From CAZYMF01 sp964648215 (GTDB lineage: Bacteria > Desulfobacterota > Binatia > HRBIN30 > JACQVA1), in assembly GCA_964648215.1 (NCBI GenBank), contig CAZYMF010000023.1:1-38693 (forward strand): a stretch of DNA of 38,693 bases, read 5' to 3'. Each line of letters opens with the position of its first letter. Position 1 is the first letter of the stretch. Below are positions 14,972-22,163 of the stretch, piece by piece. Below the pieces are notes generated by a model. The model searched no databases, was not told the DNA's origin, and saw nothing but the letters and a program-made list of their open reading frames with translations. Both the position numbers and the translations under genes were made by a program.

Positions 14972-16543
14972 CTACTCGGTCACCTTCTTGCGACCGCGCC
15001 GGCGCAGCCAGAGCAGCGCCGCCATTCCCAGCAATGGCGCCGGGAGCCACGGGTTGTTCGAGTCGATCCGGCAACCACCACCCTTGGTGCTGACGTTGAC
15101 GGTGACGGTCTGTGCCGGCACCGGGGTGAACGTGAACGGCGGTGAAGAGTGAACGACGCCGGGGACGATGAGGGAGACGGGTTGCAGGGCATTCTGCAGG
15201 TCCGAGGCGCGCACCGTCGTCGGCAGGACCTGGAGATCCCCGCCGGTGGTGCGTTCGGGGATCGTGAAGGTGATCGTCATCAGGAGACTGCCGGGGAGGA
15301 TCTCGTCCCCCTCGTCGACCGAGCCGACCTCCAGATCGAGCATGTGAGTCGTCGGTGAGATGTCGACGTTGAAGGTGCTGACGGTGAACGGATCGAGGGC
15401 AGGGTCTTGTCCCGGGTTGAAGACGATCGCGTCGGGGATACCATCGCCGTCGGCGTCCGTCGGGTCGAAATCGAGGTTCGGAAAGGCGAGCACCAGATCG
15501 AGGATGGCGATCTCGTCCGGGCCGAACGGCCGCCCATCCGAGGCGCTGGGGAAGAACTCGACGCTCAGTGTGACGCTGTCTCCCGGGTTCCCGCTGGCCT
15601 CGCCCATGATGAGTTGCACCCCGAGCGGCTCGGTCGGAGTCGGCGTCGCGGTGATGGTAGGGGTGACGGTGGGGGTACGCGTTTCCGTCGGCGTCTGCGT
15701 GGAGATCGGTGTTCCGGGAGTGCTGGACGGAGTCACCATGCCGGGAGAGATCGTGCCGCTCGGAGTCGGCGACGCCTCCGGCGTTTCGGTTGGCGTGGGC
15801 GTCTCCGTCGGCGTTGGGGTTGGCGCGATGACCGCAATGAACTGCTGGTCGGCGAACAGCGTCAGCGTGCGCGTGGTCCCCTTGCACGAGGTGTAGTCGA
15901 TTTCGAAGTCGTATTCGCCCGCGCGAGGGAACTGCACCACCACGTTGCTCTGGCGCGTGTTGGTCGAGTGATTGTACGAACCAACCACCGGCAGGGCGAG
16001 GGCCGCGGTTTGCCCGCTCAAGGGAGGGGCGACCAGGGTGCCCTTGATGCGCTGCGCGTTGCCGCCGATGCCGAACACGAAACCGTCATCGTGGTAGACG
16101 TCGAAGCTGACCTGTTGCGAGCCGTCGACGACGATGGTGCCGGTGAACGTGGCGAAGAAGTAGGTCAGCAAGCCACTGCCGGCGGAGGAGCCGCCACCGG
16201 TCGCCACTTGGCTTCTCAGGAAGGCGCCGCTGGCATCCGTCACGGCGTTGGTCAGAGGCATGGTGGTCGGTCCCACCGTCGAGCCCGCAATCAGTCCGAC
16301 CGGCGGGTTGAAGTTGAGCCCGCTGAACTGCTGCGTGAAGGCCACGCTCTGATTGGTCGGGTCGAAGGTGCAGCTCTGCGAGCTGTTCTTGTAGAAAGTC
16401 CCTTCGACCGAAGAGATGGTCACGTTGGCGTTCGCCTTGGACGCGAATGCCAGAGAGTACGCCGTCATCACCAGGACCGCTGTGCGGACCAACCGAACGC
16501 CGGCACACGGCCGCCGGCGCCGACCCAACACCGATGATTTCAT
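14972..16543 (-). CDS. Secreted modular protein with PA14-like domain, Thr/Pro linker, cohesin-like domain and C-terminal anchor
   Basis: A 523-residue exported protein. Residues 1 to about 40 are a long signal peptide (basic RRRR, hydrophobic core, KANA site). Residues about 45-245 look like a PA14 or fibro-slime domain (VYHDDGFVFGIGG, EYDFEIDYTSCKG). A Thr/Pro/Glu linker of about 65 residues follows. The next domain (QLIMGEASGNPGDSVTLSVEF) resembles cohesin-like beta-sandwiches and holds a DxDxDG loop (DADGDGIPD) like a calcium or dockerin loop. The end is GGGCRI, a hydrophobic helix and RRRGRKK, a sorting tail of the MYXO-CTERM/JDVT-CTERM kind. Likely cell-surface adhesion or matrix protein; the ligand is unknown. 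Confidence 0.82.
   Translation of the reverse strand: MKSSVLGRRRRPCAGVRLVRTAVLVMTAYSLAFASKANANVTISSVEGTFYKNSSQSCTFDPTNQSVAFTQQFSGLNFNPPVGLIAGSTVGPTTMPLTNAVTDASGAFLRSQVATGGGSSAGSGLLTYFFATFTGTIVVDGSQQVSFDVYHDDGFVFGIGGNAQRIKGTLVAPPLSGQTAALALPVVGSYNHSTNTRQSNVVVQFPRAGEYDFEIDYTSCKGTTRTLTLFADQQFIAVIAPTPTPTETPTPTETPEASPTPSGTISPGMVTPSSTPGTPISTQTPTETRTPTVTPTITATPTPTEPLGVQLIMGEASGNPGDSVTLSVEFFPSASDGRPFGPDEIAILDLVLAFPNLDFDPTDADGDGIPDAIVFNPGQDPALDPFTVSTFNVDISPTTHMLDLEVGSVDEGDEILPGSLLMTITFTIPERTTGGDLQVLPTTVRASDLQNALQPVSLIVPGVVHSSPPFTFTPVPAQTVTVNVSTKGGGCRIDSNNPWLPAPLLGMAALLWLRRRGRKKVTE
15630..15827 (-). repeat. Thr/Pro/Glu-rich linker repeat within the secreted protein gene
   Basis: Degenerate short repeats encode PTPTETPTPTETP-type sequence between the two folded domains of the secreted protein. 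On the plus strand the DNA shows recurring GTCGGCGT/GGCGTGGGCGT-like units. Such low-complexity linkers are often O-glycosylated and vary in length between strains. Boundaries are approximate. Confidence 0.65.
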
Positions 16544-16552
16544 GGCCAGGCT

Positions 16553-16581
16553 TCTATCATGAGAGTCGACAGTAACGTCAA
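16553..16581 (-). promoter_or_regulatory. Possible promoter of the secreted protein gene, near-leaderless geometry
   Basis: On the minus strand TTGACG (16581-16576) and GATAGA (16558-16553) are 17 bases apart. Nine bases separate the -10-like box from the ATG at 16543 and no Shine-Dalgarno is seen, so the leader would be only a few bases. The -35 is good and the -10 weak. Confidence 0.4.
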
Positions 16582-16639
16582 GGACAATCCTCACCGGCGG
16601 CCGCGGCCGGTGGGGTGGCCGGGACGGGGCCGTACGGGC

Positions 16640-16669
16640 TTGACAGGGGGCTCCCTTTGTCGCTGAGAT
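16640..16669 (+). promoter_or_regulatory. Possible promoter of the BadI/MenB-like gene
   Basis: TTGACA at 16640-16645 is a perfect -35. TGAGAT at 16664-16669 follows after 18 bases. A start near 16676 would leave a short leader that includes AGGAGA at 16684-16689 before the ATG at 16695. Confidence 0.42.
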
Positions 16670-16694
16670 GCTGGCGGTCGGACAGGAGAAATCG

Positions 16695-17495
16695 ATGCCC
16701 TTTGAAGACGTGTTGTACGAAGGCCGCGACGGGGTGGCCTGGATCACCATCAACCGCCCGCAGGTGCGCAACGCTTTTCGCTCGCGGACCGTGGATGAGC
16801 TGGTGGCGGCGTTTCGCCGGGCCTGGGGCGATCCCGACATCGGCGTGGTGGTGCTCACCGGCGCCGGCGACAAGGCCTTCTGCAGCGGCGGCGACCAGAA
16901 GGAGCGCCGCGACTCGGGCTACGGCGAGGCCGAACAGGGCATCGGGCTCGACGTGGCATCGCTGCACGCCGTCATTCGCAATATTCCCAAGCCGGTGATT
17001 GCCATGGTGAACGGCTATGCGATCGGTGGCGGCCACGTCCTCCACGTCCTCTGCGACCTCAGTATCGCGGCGGACACCGCCATCTTCGGGCAGACCGGTC
17101 CGCGGGTGGGCAGCGTCGATCCCGGGTTCGGAACCGCCTTCCTCGCGCGTGTGGTGGGTGAGAAAAAAGCGCGCGAAATCTGGTACATGTGCCGGCAATA
17201 CACGGCCGAGGAGGCGCTGGCGATGGGCCTCGTCAACAAGGTCGTGCCGGCGAATCAGCTGCGGGCCGAGGTCGAGGCTTGGTGCGCCGAGCTGCTGGAG
17301 AAGAGTCCGACGGCTCTGCAACTGGCCAAGTACTCCTTCAACGCCGACACCGATCACATTCACGGGATCACGGAGATGGGCTTCAGCGCCCTCGAACTCT
17401 ACTACCAGACCCCGGAGGCCATGGAGGGCCGCAACGCGTTTGTGGAGAAGCGCAAGCCCGATTTCCGCGGGGCGCGGCGCCGGCGGTCCGATTAA
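16695..17495 (+). CDS. Crotonase-family ring-opening or ring-forming enzyme (BadI/MenB-like)
   Basis: A 266-residue crotonase. The motifs CSGGDQKERR, GYAIGGGHVLHVLCDL, FGQTGPRVGS and AREIWYMCRQY mark the MenB/BadI branch. GSVDPGFGTAFLARVVGEKKAREIWYM resembles BadI (2-ketocyclohexanecarboxyl-CoA hydrolase of anaerobic benzoate degradation), whereas HVLHV and the CSGGDQK context resemble MenB (naphthoate synthase). The VDPG signature and SPTALxLAKxSFNxDT tail make me favour BadI-like. No menaquinone or benzoate genes are adjacent, so the assignment stays open. AGGAGA lies five bases before ATG 16695. Confidence 0.85.
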   Translation: MPFEDVLYEGRDGVAWITINRPQVRNAFRSRTVDELVAAFRRAWGDPDIGVVVLTGAGDKAFCSGGDQKERRDSGYGEAEQGIGLDVASLHAVIRNIPKPVIAMVNGYAIGGGHVLHVLCDLSIAADTAIFGQTGPRVGSVDPGFGTAFLARVVGEKKAREIWYMCRQYTAEEALAMGLVNKVVPANQLRAEVEAWCAELLEKSPTALQLAKYSFNADTDHIHGITEMGFSALELYYQTPEAMEGRNAFVEKRKPDFRGARRRRSD

Positions 17496-17581
17496 CGCAC
17501 CGGCGGCCGCGGAGGGCCCAATTTCGATTTGCGGGAGCGCTGGCGACAGTGCTAAAAGGCGCCATTGGCCACTGCGTCCTT

Positions 17582-17613
17582 GCTGCCTTCGGCAGCCTGC
17601 CCTGCGGCCGCAG
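17582..17613. other. Two adjacent hairpin-forming inverted repeats
   Basis: GCTGCC-TTC-GGCAGC (17582-17596) is followed by the perfect palindrome CTGCGGCCGCAG (17602-17613). They lie in the 253-base stretch between the BadI-like gene and the RRM gene, which otherwise holds no gene I can support. They could be a terminator region or part of the RRM leader. There is no T-run. Confidence 0.35.
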
Positions 17614-17748
17614 CCTGCGGCGTCTCCGACACCTGCACGTGTCGTCGAGACAACCGACACGGTGGTGTACCTTGATGCCGAGCTATGGATCTCCGAACGC
17701 GCGGCCTCGATCAGGTCGAAGCTCCGGGTTCAGAAAGGAAAGAGAGTC

Positions 17749-18054
17749 ATGGGTAAGAAGCTCCACATCGGGAACCTGTCGTACAATGCGACGGAGGAGG
17801 ACCTGAAAGAGGTGTTCTCCACCGTCGGGACCTGCGAGTCGGTGGCGGTCATCATGGATCGCGCTACAGGTCAATCCCGGGGCTTTGGCTTCGTCGAGAT
17901 GAGCTCGGATGAGGAAGCACAGCGAGCCGTCGAGGAGCTCAACGGCCGGGAGGTGCGCGGGCGGGCGATCAAGGTGAGTGAGGCCCGTGAGCGCGAAGGC
18001 GGAGGCGGTGGAGGTGGCCGGGGTGGACCGCGTGGGGGGTGGCAGCGCCGCTGA
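17749..18054 (+). CDS. RRM-domain RNA-binding protein with Gly-rich tail
   Basis: A 101-residue protein. One RNA recognition motif spans residues 4-82, with RNP2 LHIGNL (5-10) and RNP1 RGFGFVEM (44-51), whose aromatic residues stack on RNA bases. The C-terminus is a Gly/Arg tail (GGGGGGGRGG) as in cold-induced cyanobacterial and proteobacterial RNA-binding proteins. AGGAAAGAG lies before ATG 17749. It is followed on the same strand by ribosomal protein S21 and IF-1 genes, suggesting a role in translation or RNA chaperoning, perhaps in the cold. The long upstream region could carry a regulatory leader. Confidence 0.92.
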   Translation: MGKKLHIGNLSYNATEEDLKEVFSTVGTCESVAVIMDRATGQSRGFGFVEMSSDEEAQRAVEELNGREVRGRAIKVSEAREREGGGGGGGRGGPRGGWQRR

Positions 18055-18062
18055 CGCGACTC

Positions 18063-18086
18063 GCCGACGAGACGGGGCCCGTCGGC
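18063..18086. terminator. Hairpin after the RRM gene
   Basis: GCCGACG (18063-18069) pairs with CGTCGGC (18080-18086) around a ten-base loop, nine bases after the RRM stop. No T-run follows. It may end or attenuate transcription before rpsU. The rest of the 267 bases up to rpsU shows no gene. Confidence 0.35.
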
Positions 18087-18321
18087 GCTCTCGACTCAGT
18101 GCCCCGAAACTGCTACGTAATTGGACGTTGCGTCGCGCCGAATGGGCGCGGACAGCGGCGTGGGCCGTGTGGTGGATACGGTCGCCGTGAACACATTCAT
18201 CCGCCCAGCGGCCTCGATCGCGGTGCAGCTCTGACCGGGTGGGGCCGAGGGGATCAGCGAAGAAACCAAGGGCGCCGGCCACCGGGCGGGCGGGAAAGTC
18301 AGACGACGGAGGTAGAAAAGT

Positions 18322-18621
18322 ATGGTCGAACAGAGCGAGCCGCGCGAGGAAGCGCCGTCACAAGGCTATCGAGGCGGGGACGGTGCCCCGGTTCCCGTAC
18401 GTCGCGCGCAGGCGCTCACGGTGACGGTTGATGATCGCGGTGTGGAGTCGGCCCTCCGGACGTTCAAGAAACTGGTGATGCGCGAAGGTCTGCTCAAGGA
18501 CCTCAAGCGTCACGAGCACTACGAGAAGCCCGGCGACCGCAAGCGCCGGAAGACCCGCGAGGCCATCCGGCGTCGGCGCCGACAGGCGGCGCGGATCATG
18601 CGCGTGCGCGGCGGGGCTTGA
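18322..18621 (+). CDS. rpsU: 30S ribosomal protein S21
   Basis: A 99-residue protein whose last 65 or so residues are S21: LTVTVDDRGVESALRTFKKL, then REGLLKDLKRHEHYEKPG and a basic tail KRRKTREAIRRRRRQ. S21 sits on the 30S platform near the anti-Shine-Dalgarno end of 16S rRNA and aids initiation. Usual length is about 60-75 residues; here an acidic/Pro-rich N-terminal extension of about 30 residues (MVEQSEPREEAPSQG) precedes it. The start ATG 18322 is supported by GGAGGT at 18308-18313. A shorter start near the conserved core is the alternative. The stop overlaps an in-frame TTG of the IF-1 region. Confidence 0.88.
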   Translation: MVEQSEPREEAPSQGYRGGDGAPVPVRRAQALTVTVDDRGVESALRTFKKLVMREGLLKDLKRHEHYEKPGDRKRRKTREAIRRRRRQAARIMRVRGGA

Positions 18622-18638
18622 TCGAGGAGCCAACGAAG

Positions 18639-18854
18639 GTGGCCAAGGACGATCTGATCCAGTTTCAGGGTACCGTCACCGAATCGCTTGCCGGCGGCCA
18701 GTTCCGGGTGCAGGGAGAGAAGGGTCGCCAGTTCACCGCCCGTATCAGCGGGCGCCTGCGCCGCTTTCACATCAAGGTGATTCCCGGTGACCGGGTCACG
18801 GTCGCCGTCTCTCCGTACGATCCCACGCACGGCTTCATCGTGCACCGCGGCTAG
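18639..18854 (+). CDS. infA: Translation initiation factor IF-1
   Basis: A 71-residue OB-fold protein of normal size. FQGTVTESLAGGQFRVQ, ARISGRLRRFHIKVIPGDRV and SPYDPTHGFIVHR are the classic IF-1 blocks. IF-1 binds the 30S A site and works with IF-2 and IF-3. GTG 18639 gives the standard start (MAKDDLI) and has GAGGAG about ten bases upstream; an in-frame TTG at 18618 would add seven atypical residues. The gene follows rpsU by 17 bases, so they are co-transcribed. Confidence 0.93.
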   Translation: MAKDDLIQFQGTVTESLAGGQFRVQGEKGRQFTARISGRLRRFHIKVIPGDRVTVAVSPYDPTHGFIVHRG

Positions 18855-18885
18855 ACACTCCCTACCGACAAGCCAAGCCCACCCG

Positions 18886-18899
18886 CGACCCGCGGGTCG
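18886..18899. terminator. Palindrome between infA and the Rieske gene
   Basis: CGACCCGCGGGTCG is a perfect 14-base palindrome in the 56 bases between the convergent stops at 18854 and 18911. ACCGAC/GTCGGT further out could extend pairing. It lacks a loop and a T-run, so a terminator role is only possible. Confidence 0.28.
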
Positions 18900-18910
18900 G
18901 TTCTCCCCGC

Positions 18911-19216
18911 CTACACGGCAACGAGAATGCCGTCGCCGTCCGTCTGCACCTCGTAACGGGCCACGGCGCAGTCCGGATCGTCGGGGGACACGCCCGAGGT
19001 GATGTCGTACGTCCAGCCGTGCCACGGGCAGGTGACGGTGGTGCCGTCCAGCTCGCCCTCGCCCAACGGCCCTCCCTGATGCTTGCAGCCGTCGTCGATG
19101 GCGTAGAACGCGCCGTCGCAGTTGAAGACGGCGATCTTCTTCCCCTTGATCTCGAAGGTGCGTCCCTCACCGACCGGTATGTCGCCGGTTGCCGCCACAC
19201 GAACAAACTCCGCCAT
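18911..19216 (-). CDS. Rieske-type [2Fe-2S] ferredoxin
   Basis: A 101-residue soluble protein consisting of one Rieske domain. Cluster ligands are Cys44-x-His46 (CKHQGGPL) and Cys63-x2-His66 (CPWHGWTYD). Size and layout match the small electron-transfer components of non-heme oxygenases or the NirD-like group, rather than the membrane-anchored bc1 Rieske protein. GAGGAG lies ten bases before the ATG. The assembly gap begins 23 bases upstream, so its promoter and any operon partner, such as an oxygenase or reductase, are not visible. Confidence 0.9.
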   Translation of the reverse strand: MAEFVRVAATGDIPVGEGRTFEIKGKKIAVFNCDGAFYAIDDGCKHQGGPLGEGELDGTTVTCPWHGWTYDITSGVSPDDPDCAVARYEVQTDGDGILVAV

Positions 19217-19239
19217 ACGTGCCCGCTCCTCTGCTCTGT

Positions 19240-19339
19240 NNNNNNNNNNNNNNNNNNNNNNNNNNNNNNNNNNNNNNNNNNNNNNNNNNNNNNNNNNNNN
19301 NNNNNNNNNNNNNNNNNNNNNNNNNNNNNNNNNNNNNNN
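19240..19339. other. Assembly gap of 100 N
   Basis: Exactly 100 undetermined bases, the usual placeholder for a scaffold join of unknown size. The order and distance of genes on the two sides are therefore not established by sequence. Confidence 0.98.
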
Positions 19340-19398
19340 GGCTGCGTTTGCATCGACGGTGGCGGCACGGTAACTCCTTCGCGGCAGGAGGACGGCCG

Positions 19399-20418
19399 AT
19401 GCGAACCCGCGAGCTGCTCACGTTGCGAAACACCGGGCATCCCGGGATCAACGCCCTGTTCGCCAAGGCCCACTCGGCGGATTGGGACATCGAGAACGAC
19501 GTCGACTGGACGCAGCGGGTTGCGCCCGACGATCCGCTCGTCGACCCGGACTGGAACGCCTTTGGCCAGACCCAGACGTTTCGCTCCCTGCCGCAGGTGG
19601 TGCAGGTCCGTGTCACCCGTGGCGGCCTCGGTCGTATCCTCAACATCCTCCAGGTCGGCGAGAGCGTCGCCCAGGACGTTTGCGCCAAGCTCGCTCTGCT
19701 GGTGCACGAGGAGGACTACCGCAACCATGCGGTGGCCCAGGCGATGGACGAGGCCCGCCACCACCTGGCCTATCGTCGTTTTCTCGCCAAGATGGACGAT
19801 CCCGTCGAGGACATCGACGGCGGTACCGAGATGATGTTCGACTCCCTCTTGGCCGCCGACGATCCTCTCGAGTTGGTCGCCACCGAGCAGTTCTTCCTCG
19901 AGAGCTTCGCCATGGGAATCTTCGAGGGCTTGGTGCAGCACGCGCGCCACCCGCTGCTGAAGCGCATGGTGTCGCTCATCACCCGTGACGAGAGCCGCCA
20001 CATCGGGTTCGGTGTTCTCTACGTCGCCGAGTGGCTGCGCCGGCAGCCGCTCGAAGGCCGGATTCGCTTCGCGCGGCGTTGGCTCGGCCAGATCCTCGGC
20101 GCGGTCGGTGATCGGCCGGGACCGATCCTGTTGAGCCGCCTGATCGAGCGCCTGCGCGCGGCGGGGGTCGATCGCCCCGAAGCCCTGGCGCCCCGTCTGC
20201 TGCACGAGCAACAAGAGCTCAACGCCGCCGAGGACGCCGCCCTGCTTTCGGGACGCAAGCTGCCTCACCTGCTCAAGAACGCCCGCCATGCCGGGCTGCT
20301 CCAACCGGAGATCGTGGCGGCGCTGGGCCTGGAGAACCATCCGCTCGTGCGCGTCACCTTACAGCAGCCGCTAGGCGAACAGCAGCCGATAGCCGACGAG
20401 CCCGGCCCCGCGGCCTGA
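19399..20418 (+). CDS. Ferritin-like diiron protein
   Basis: A 339-residue helical protein. A full set of six carboxylate/His diiron ligands is visible: Glu88 (GESVAQDV), Glu118 and His121 (DEARHH), Glu168 (EQFFLESF), and Glu198 with His201 (DESRHIGFG). This is the pattern of oxygen-activating diiron oxidases and R2-like proteins, not of storage ferritins. Reaction and substrate are unknown; AurF-type N-oxygenases and desaturase- or hydroxylase-like enzymes share the layout. AGGAGG sits seven bases before ATG 19399. Its stop overlaps the next ATG (TGATG), so it is coupled to the HisN-like phosphatase. The gap lies just upstream. Confidence 0.82.
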   Translation: MRTRELLTLRNTGHPGINALFAKAHSADWDIENDVDWTQRVAPDDPLVDPDWNAFGQTQTFRSLPQVVQVRVTRGGLGRILNILQVGESVAQDVCAKLALLVHEEDYRNHAVAQAMDEARHHLAYRRFLAKMDDPVEDIDGGTEMMFDSLLAADDPLELVATEQFFLESFAMGIFEGLVQHARHPLLKRMVSLITRDESRHIGFGVLYVAEWLRRQPLEGRIRFARRWLGQILGAVGDRPGPILLSRLIERLRAAGVDRPEALAPRLLHEQQELNAAEDAALLSGRKLPHLLKNARHAGLLQPEIVAALGLENHPLVRVTLQQPLGEQQPIADEPGPAA

Positions 20419-21254
20419 TGAGCGCGGGTGAGGAGACGCCCCCCGCTCGGCCGATCGGTGGCGCCCAGCCGATGGACAAACGACTAGAGACCGCCATCAC
20501 CGCCGCCCGTGCCGCGGGCGAGGTCGCTCTCCGCTACTTCCGCACCGCCCTCGTCGTCGAGCGCAAGGCGGACCACTCGCCGGTCACCGTGGCGGATCGT
20601 GAATGCGAGCGGCGCATCGTCGAGGTGCTCTCCGGCGCCTTTCCCGACTACGGCGTCGTCGGCGAGGAGTTCGGGACGCGCCCCGGGGCCGGGGCGCGGT
20701 GGATCGTCGATCCGATCGACGGTACCAAGAGCTTCATCCGCGGGATTCCCTACTTCGCGACCCTCATCGGACTGGAGGAGGAGGGCGAGATCACTCTCGG
20801 GGTGATCTACGCGCCCGCCGTGGATGACCTGCTTTACGCCCGCAAGGGAGAAGGGGCCTTCGATCGATCGGGCCGGATCCATGTCTCCGAGCGACGTACG
20901 CTGGCCGAATCGATGATGGTCTTCGGCGGCCTCAACGTCCTGCGGCAGACCGGTCATTGGCCCGCGCTGGAGAAGCTAGTCGAGGTTACCGCGCGACAGC
21001 GCGGCTACGGCGACTATTTCGGACACACGTTCGTCGCCCGCGGTCAGGCCGAGGTGATGCTGGAGGTCGATCTCAAGCCCTGGGACATGGCGGCGCTGAA
21101 GATCATCGTCGAGGAGGCCGGTGGCCGGTTCACCGATTTCAGGGGCGTGCCGACGATCTACAACGGCAGTGCGGTCGCCTCGAATGGGCTGGTGCACGAC
21201 CAGGTGCTCGATATCCTCGCTCATCGCCGACGGTCGAGTGGAGATCGAGAGTGA
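20418..21254 (+). CDS. Inositol monophosphatase-family phosphatase, HisN-like histidinol phosphatase
   Basis: A 278-residue Mg-dependent phosphatase. Metal-site motifs are VGEEFG (Glu83/Glu84), DPIDGTKSF (Asp98, Asp101) and WDMAALKIIVEEAGG near the C-terminus. The run DPIDGTKSFIRGIP followed by FATLIGLEEEG is typical of HisN-type histidinol-phosphate phosphatases. Other IMPase members act on inositol phosphate or 3'-phosphoadenosine phosphate, and no his genes are nearby, so the substrate is a likely but unproven histidinol phosphate. ATG 20472 would remove an 18-residue tail that looks non-conserved. Its end overlaps the GTG of the next gene by four bases. Confidence 0.85.
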   Translation: MSAGEETPPARPIGGAQPMDKRLETAITAARAAGEVALRYFRTALVVERKADHSPVTVADRECERRIVEVLSGAFPDYGVVGEEFGTRPGAGARWIVDPIDGTKSFIRGIPYFATLIGLEEEGEITLGVIYAPAVDDLLYARKGEGAFDRSGRIHVSERRTLAESMMVFGGLNVLRQTGHWPALEKLVEVTARQRGYGDYFGHTFVARGQAEVMLEVDLKPWDMAALKIIVEEAGGRFTDFRGVPTIYNGSAVASNGLVHDQVLDILAHRRRSSGDRE

Positions 21255-22138
21255 AGATCGGGCTCTTCCTGCCGACCTTCGGCCCCGGCCATCGACCGGA
21301 GTTCCTGCGCGCCCTGGCCGAGACGGCCGAGCGGGTGGGCGTTGCGACGTTGTGGGCGCCGGAACACGTGGTGCTGGCCGAATCGTACGTCTCGCCCTAT
21401 CCCTACGCGGAGGACGGGCGCTTTCCTCTCGATCCCACGGAGGGGGGCCTGGGTGATCCGTTCACCGTCCTCGCCTACCTCGCCGCCGTGACTCACCGGG
21501 TACGGCTCGGTACCGGCATCTGTCTGGTGCCCCAGCGCAACCCGGTGTACACGGCGAAGCAGGTGGCGGGCCTGGACGTGCTGTCGCACGGCCGGGTCGA
21601 CTTCGGCGTCGGCATCGGCTGGCTGGCCGAGGAGTTCGCGGCCGTGGCGGCGCCGTTCGAGCGACGGGCGCAGCGCACGCGCGCGTATCTGGAGATCATG
21701 CGTCGCCTGTGGGCCGACGACGTGGCCCAGCACGAGAGCGAGTTCTACACGCTGCCGCCGGTTCACATGGCCCCCAAGCCGGTGCAGAAGCCGCACCCGC
21801 CGATCGTCTTCGGCGGCGAGAGTGACGCCGCTCTGCGCCGCGTGGCGACCCTGGGGCAAGGTTGGTTCGGCTGGAACGTGACCCCGGACGTGGCGGCGGA
21901 GCGCATCGAGACGCTCGGCCGTTTGCTGCAGCGCGGCGGCCGCCGGCTGTCGGACGTTTCGCTGGTCGTTTCGCCGTATACGCAGCCGACCCGTGATCTC
22001 GACGCCATGAAGCGCTATCGCGAAGCCGGTGTCGGCGAGGTGGTGTTGCTGCTGCCGATCTCGGAGTCCGCGGACGACGTTCGCACCGCCGTCGAGTGGC
22101 TGGGGGAGAAGATCGTCCGGCCCGCTGCCGCTCTGTGA
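21251..22138 (+). CDS. Luciferase-like (LLM) flavin- or F420-dependent oxidoreductase
   Basis: A 295-residue TIM-barrel protein. It begins MKIGLFLPTFGP, with TLWAPEHVVL, VRLGTGICLVPQRNPVYTAKQVAGLDVLS (split by the usual GR.DFGVGIGW) and PKPVQKPHPPIVFGG, all standard for the LLM class with a TIGR03619-type layout. Such proteins use F420 or FMN to oxidise or reduce alcohols and imines or act as monooxygenases. The cofactor cannot be told from sequence. GTG 21251 overlaps the previous stop (GTGA). It is the third gene of the diiron-HisN-LLM operon. Confidence 0.88.
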   Translation: MKIGLFLPTFGPGHRPEFLRALAETAERVGVATLWAPEHVVLAESYVSPYPYAEDGRFPLDPTEGGLGDPFTVLAYLAAVTHRVRLGTGICLVPQRNPVYTAKQVAGLDVLSHGRVDFGVGIGWLAEEFAAVAAPFERRAQRTRAYLEIMRRLWADDVAQHESEFYTLPPVHMAPKPVQKPHPPIVFGGESDAALRRVATLGQGWFGWNVTPDVAAERIETLGRLLQRGGRRLSDVSLVVSPYTQPTRDLDAMKRYREAGVGEVVLLLPISESADDVRTAVEWLGEKIVRPAAAL

Positions 22139-22163
22139 AACTGCTTGCCCGCCTCGGGCCTCT

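Noticed and set aside
14922..15887. Upstream extension of the epoxide hydrolase frame
   Set aside because: It overlaps the secreted-protein gene in another frame and lacks any alpha/beta hydrolase sequence; GTG 14921 fits better.
15360..15896. Plus-strand Gly/Val repeat frame
   Set aside because: It is the reverse-strand image of the Thr/Pro linker of the secreted protein.
18862..20340. Minus-strand frame spanning the N gap
   Set aside because: It only stays open because N codons are not stops, and it lies opposite the diiron gene.
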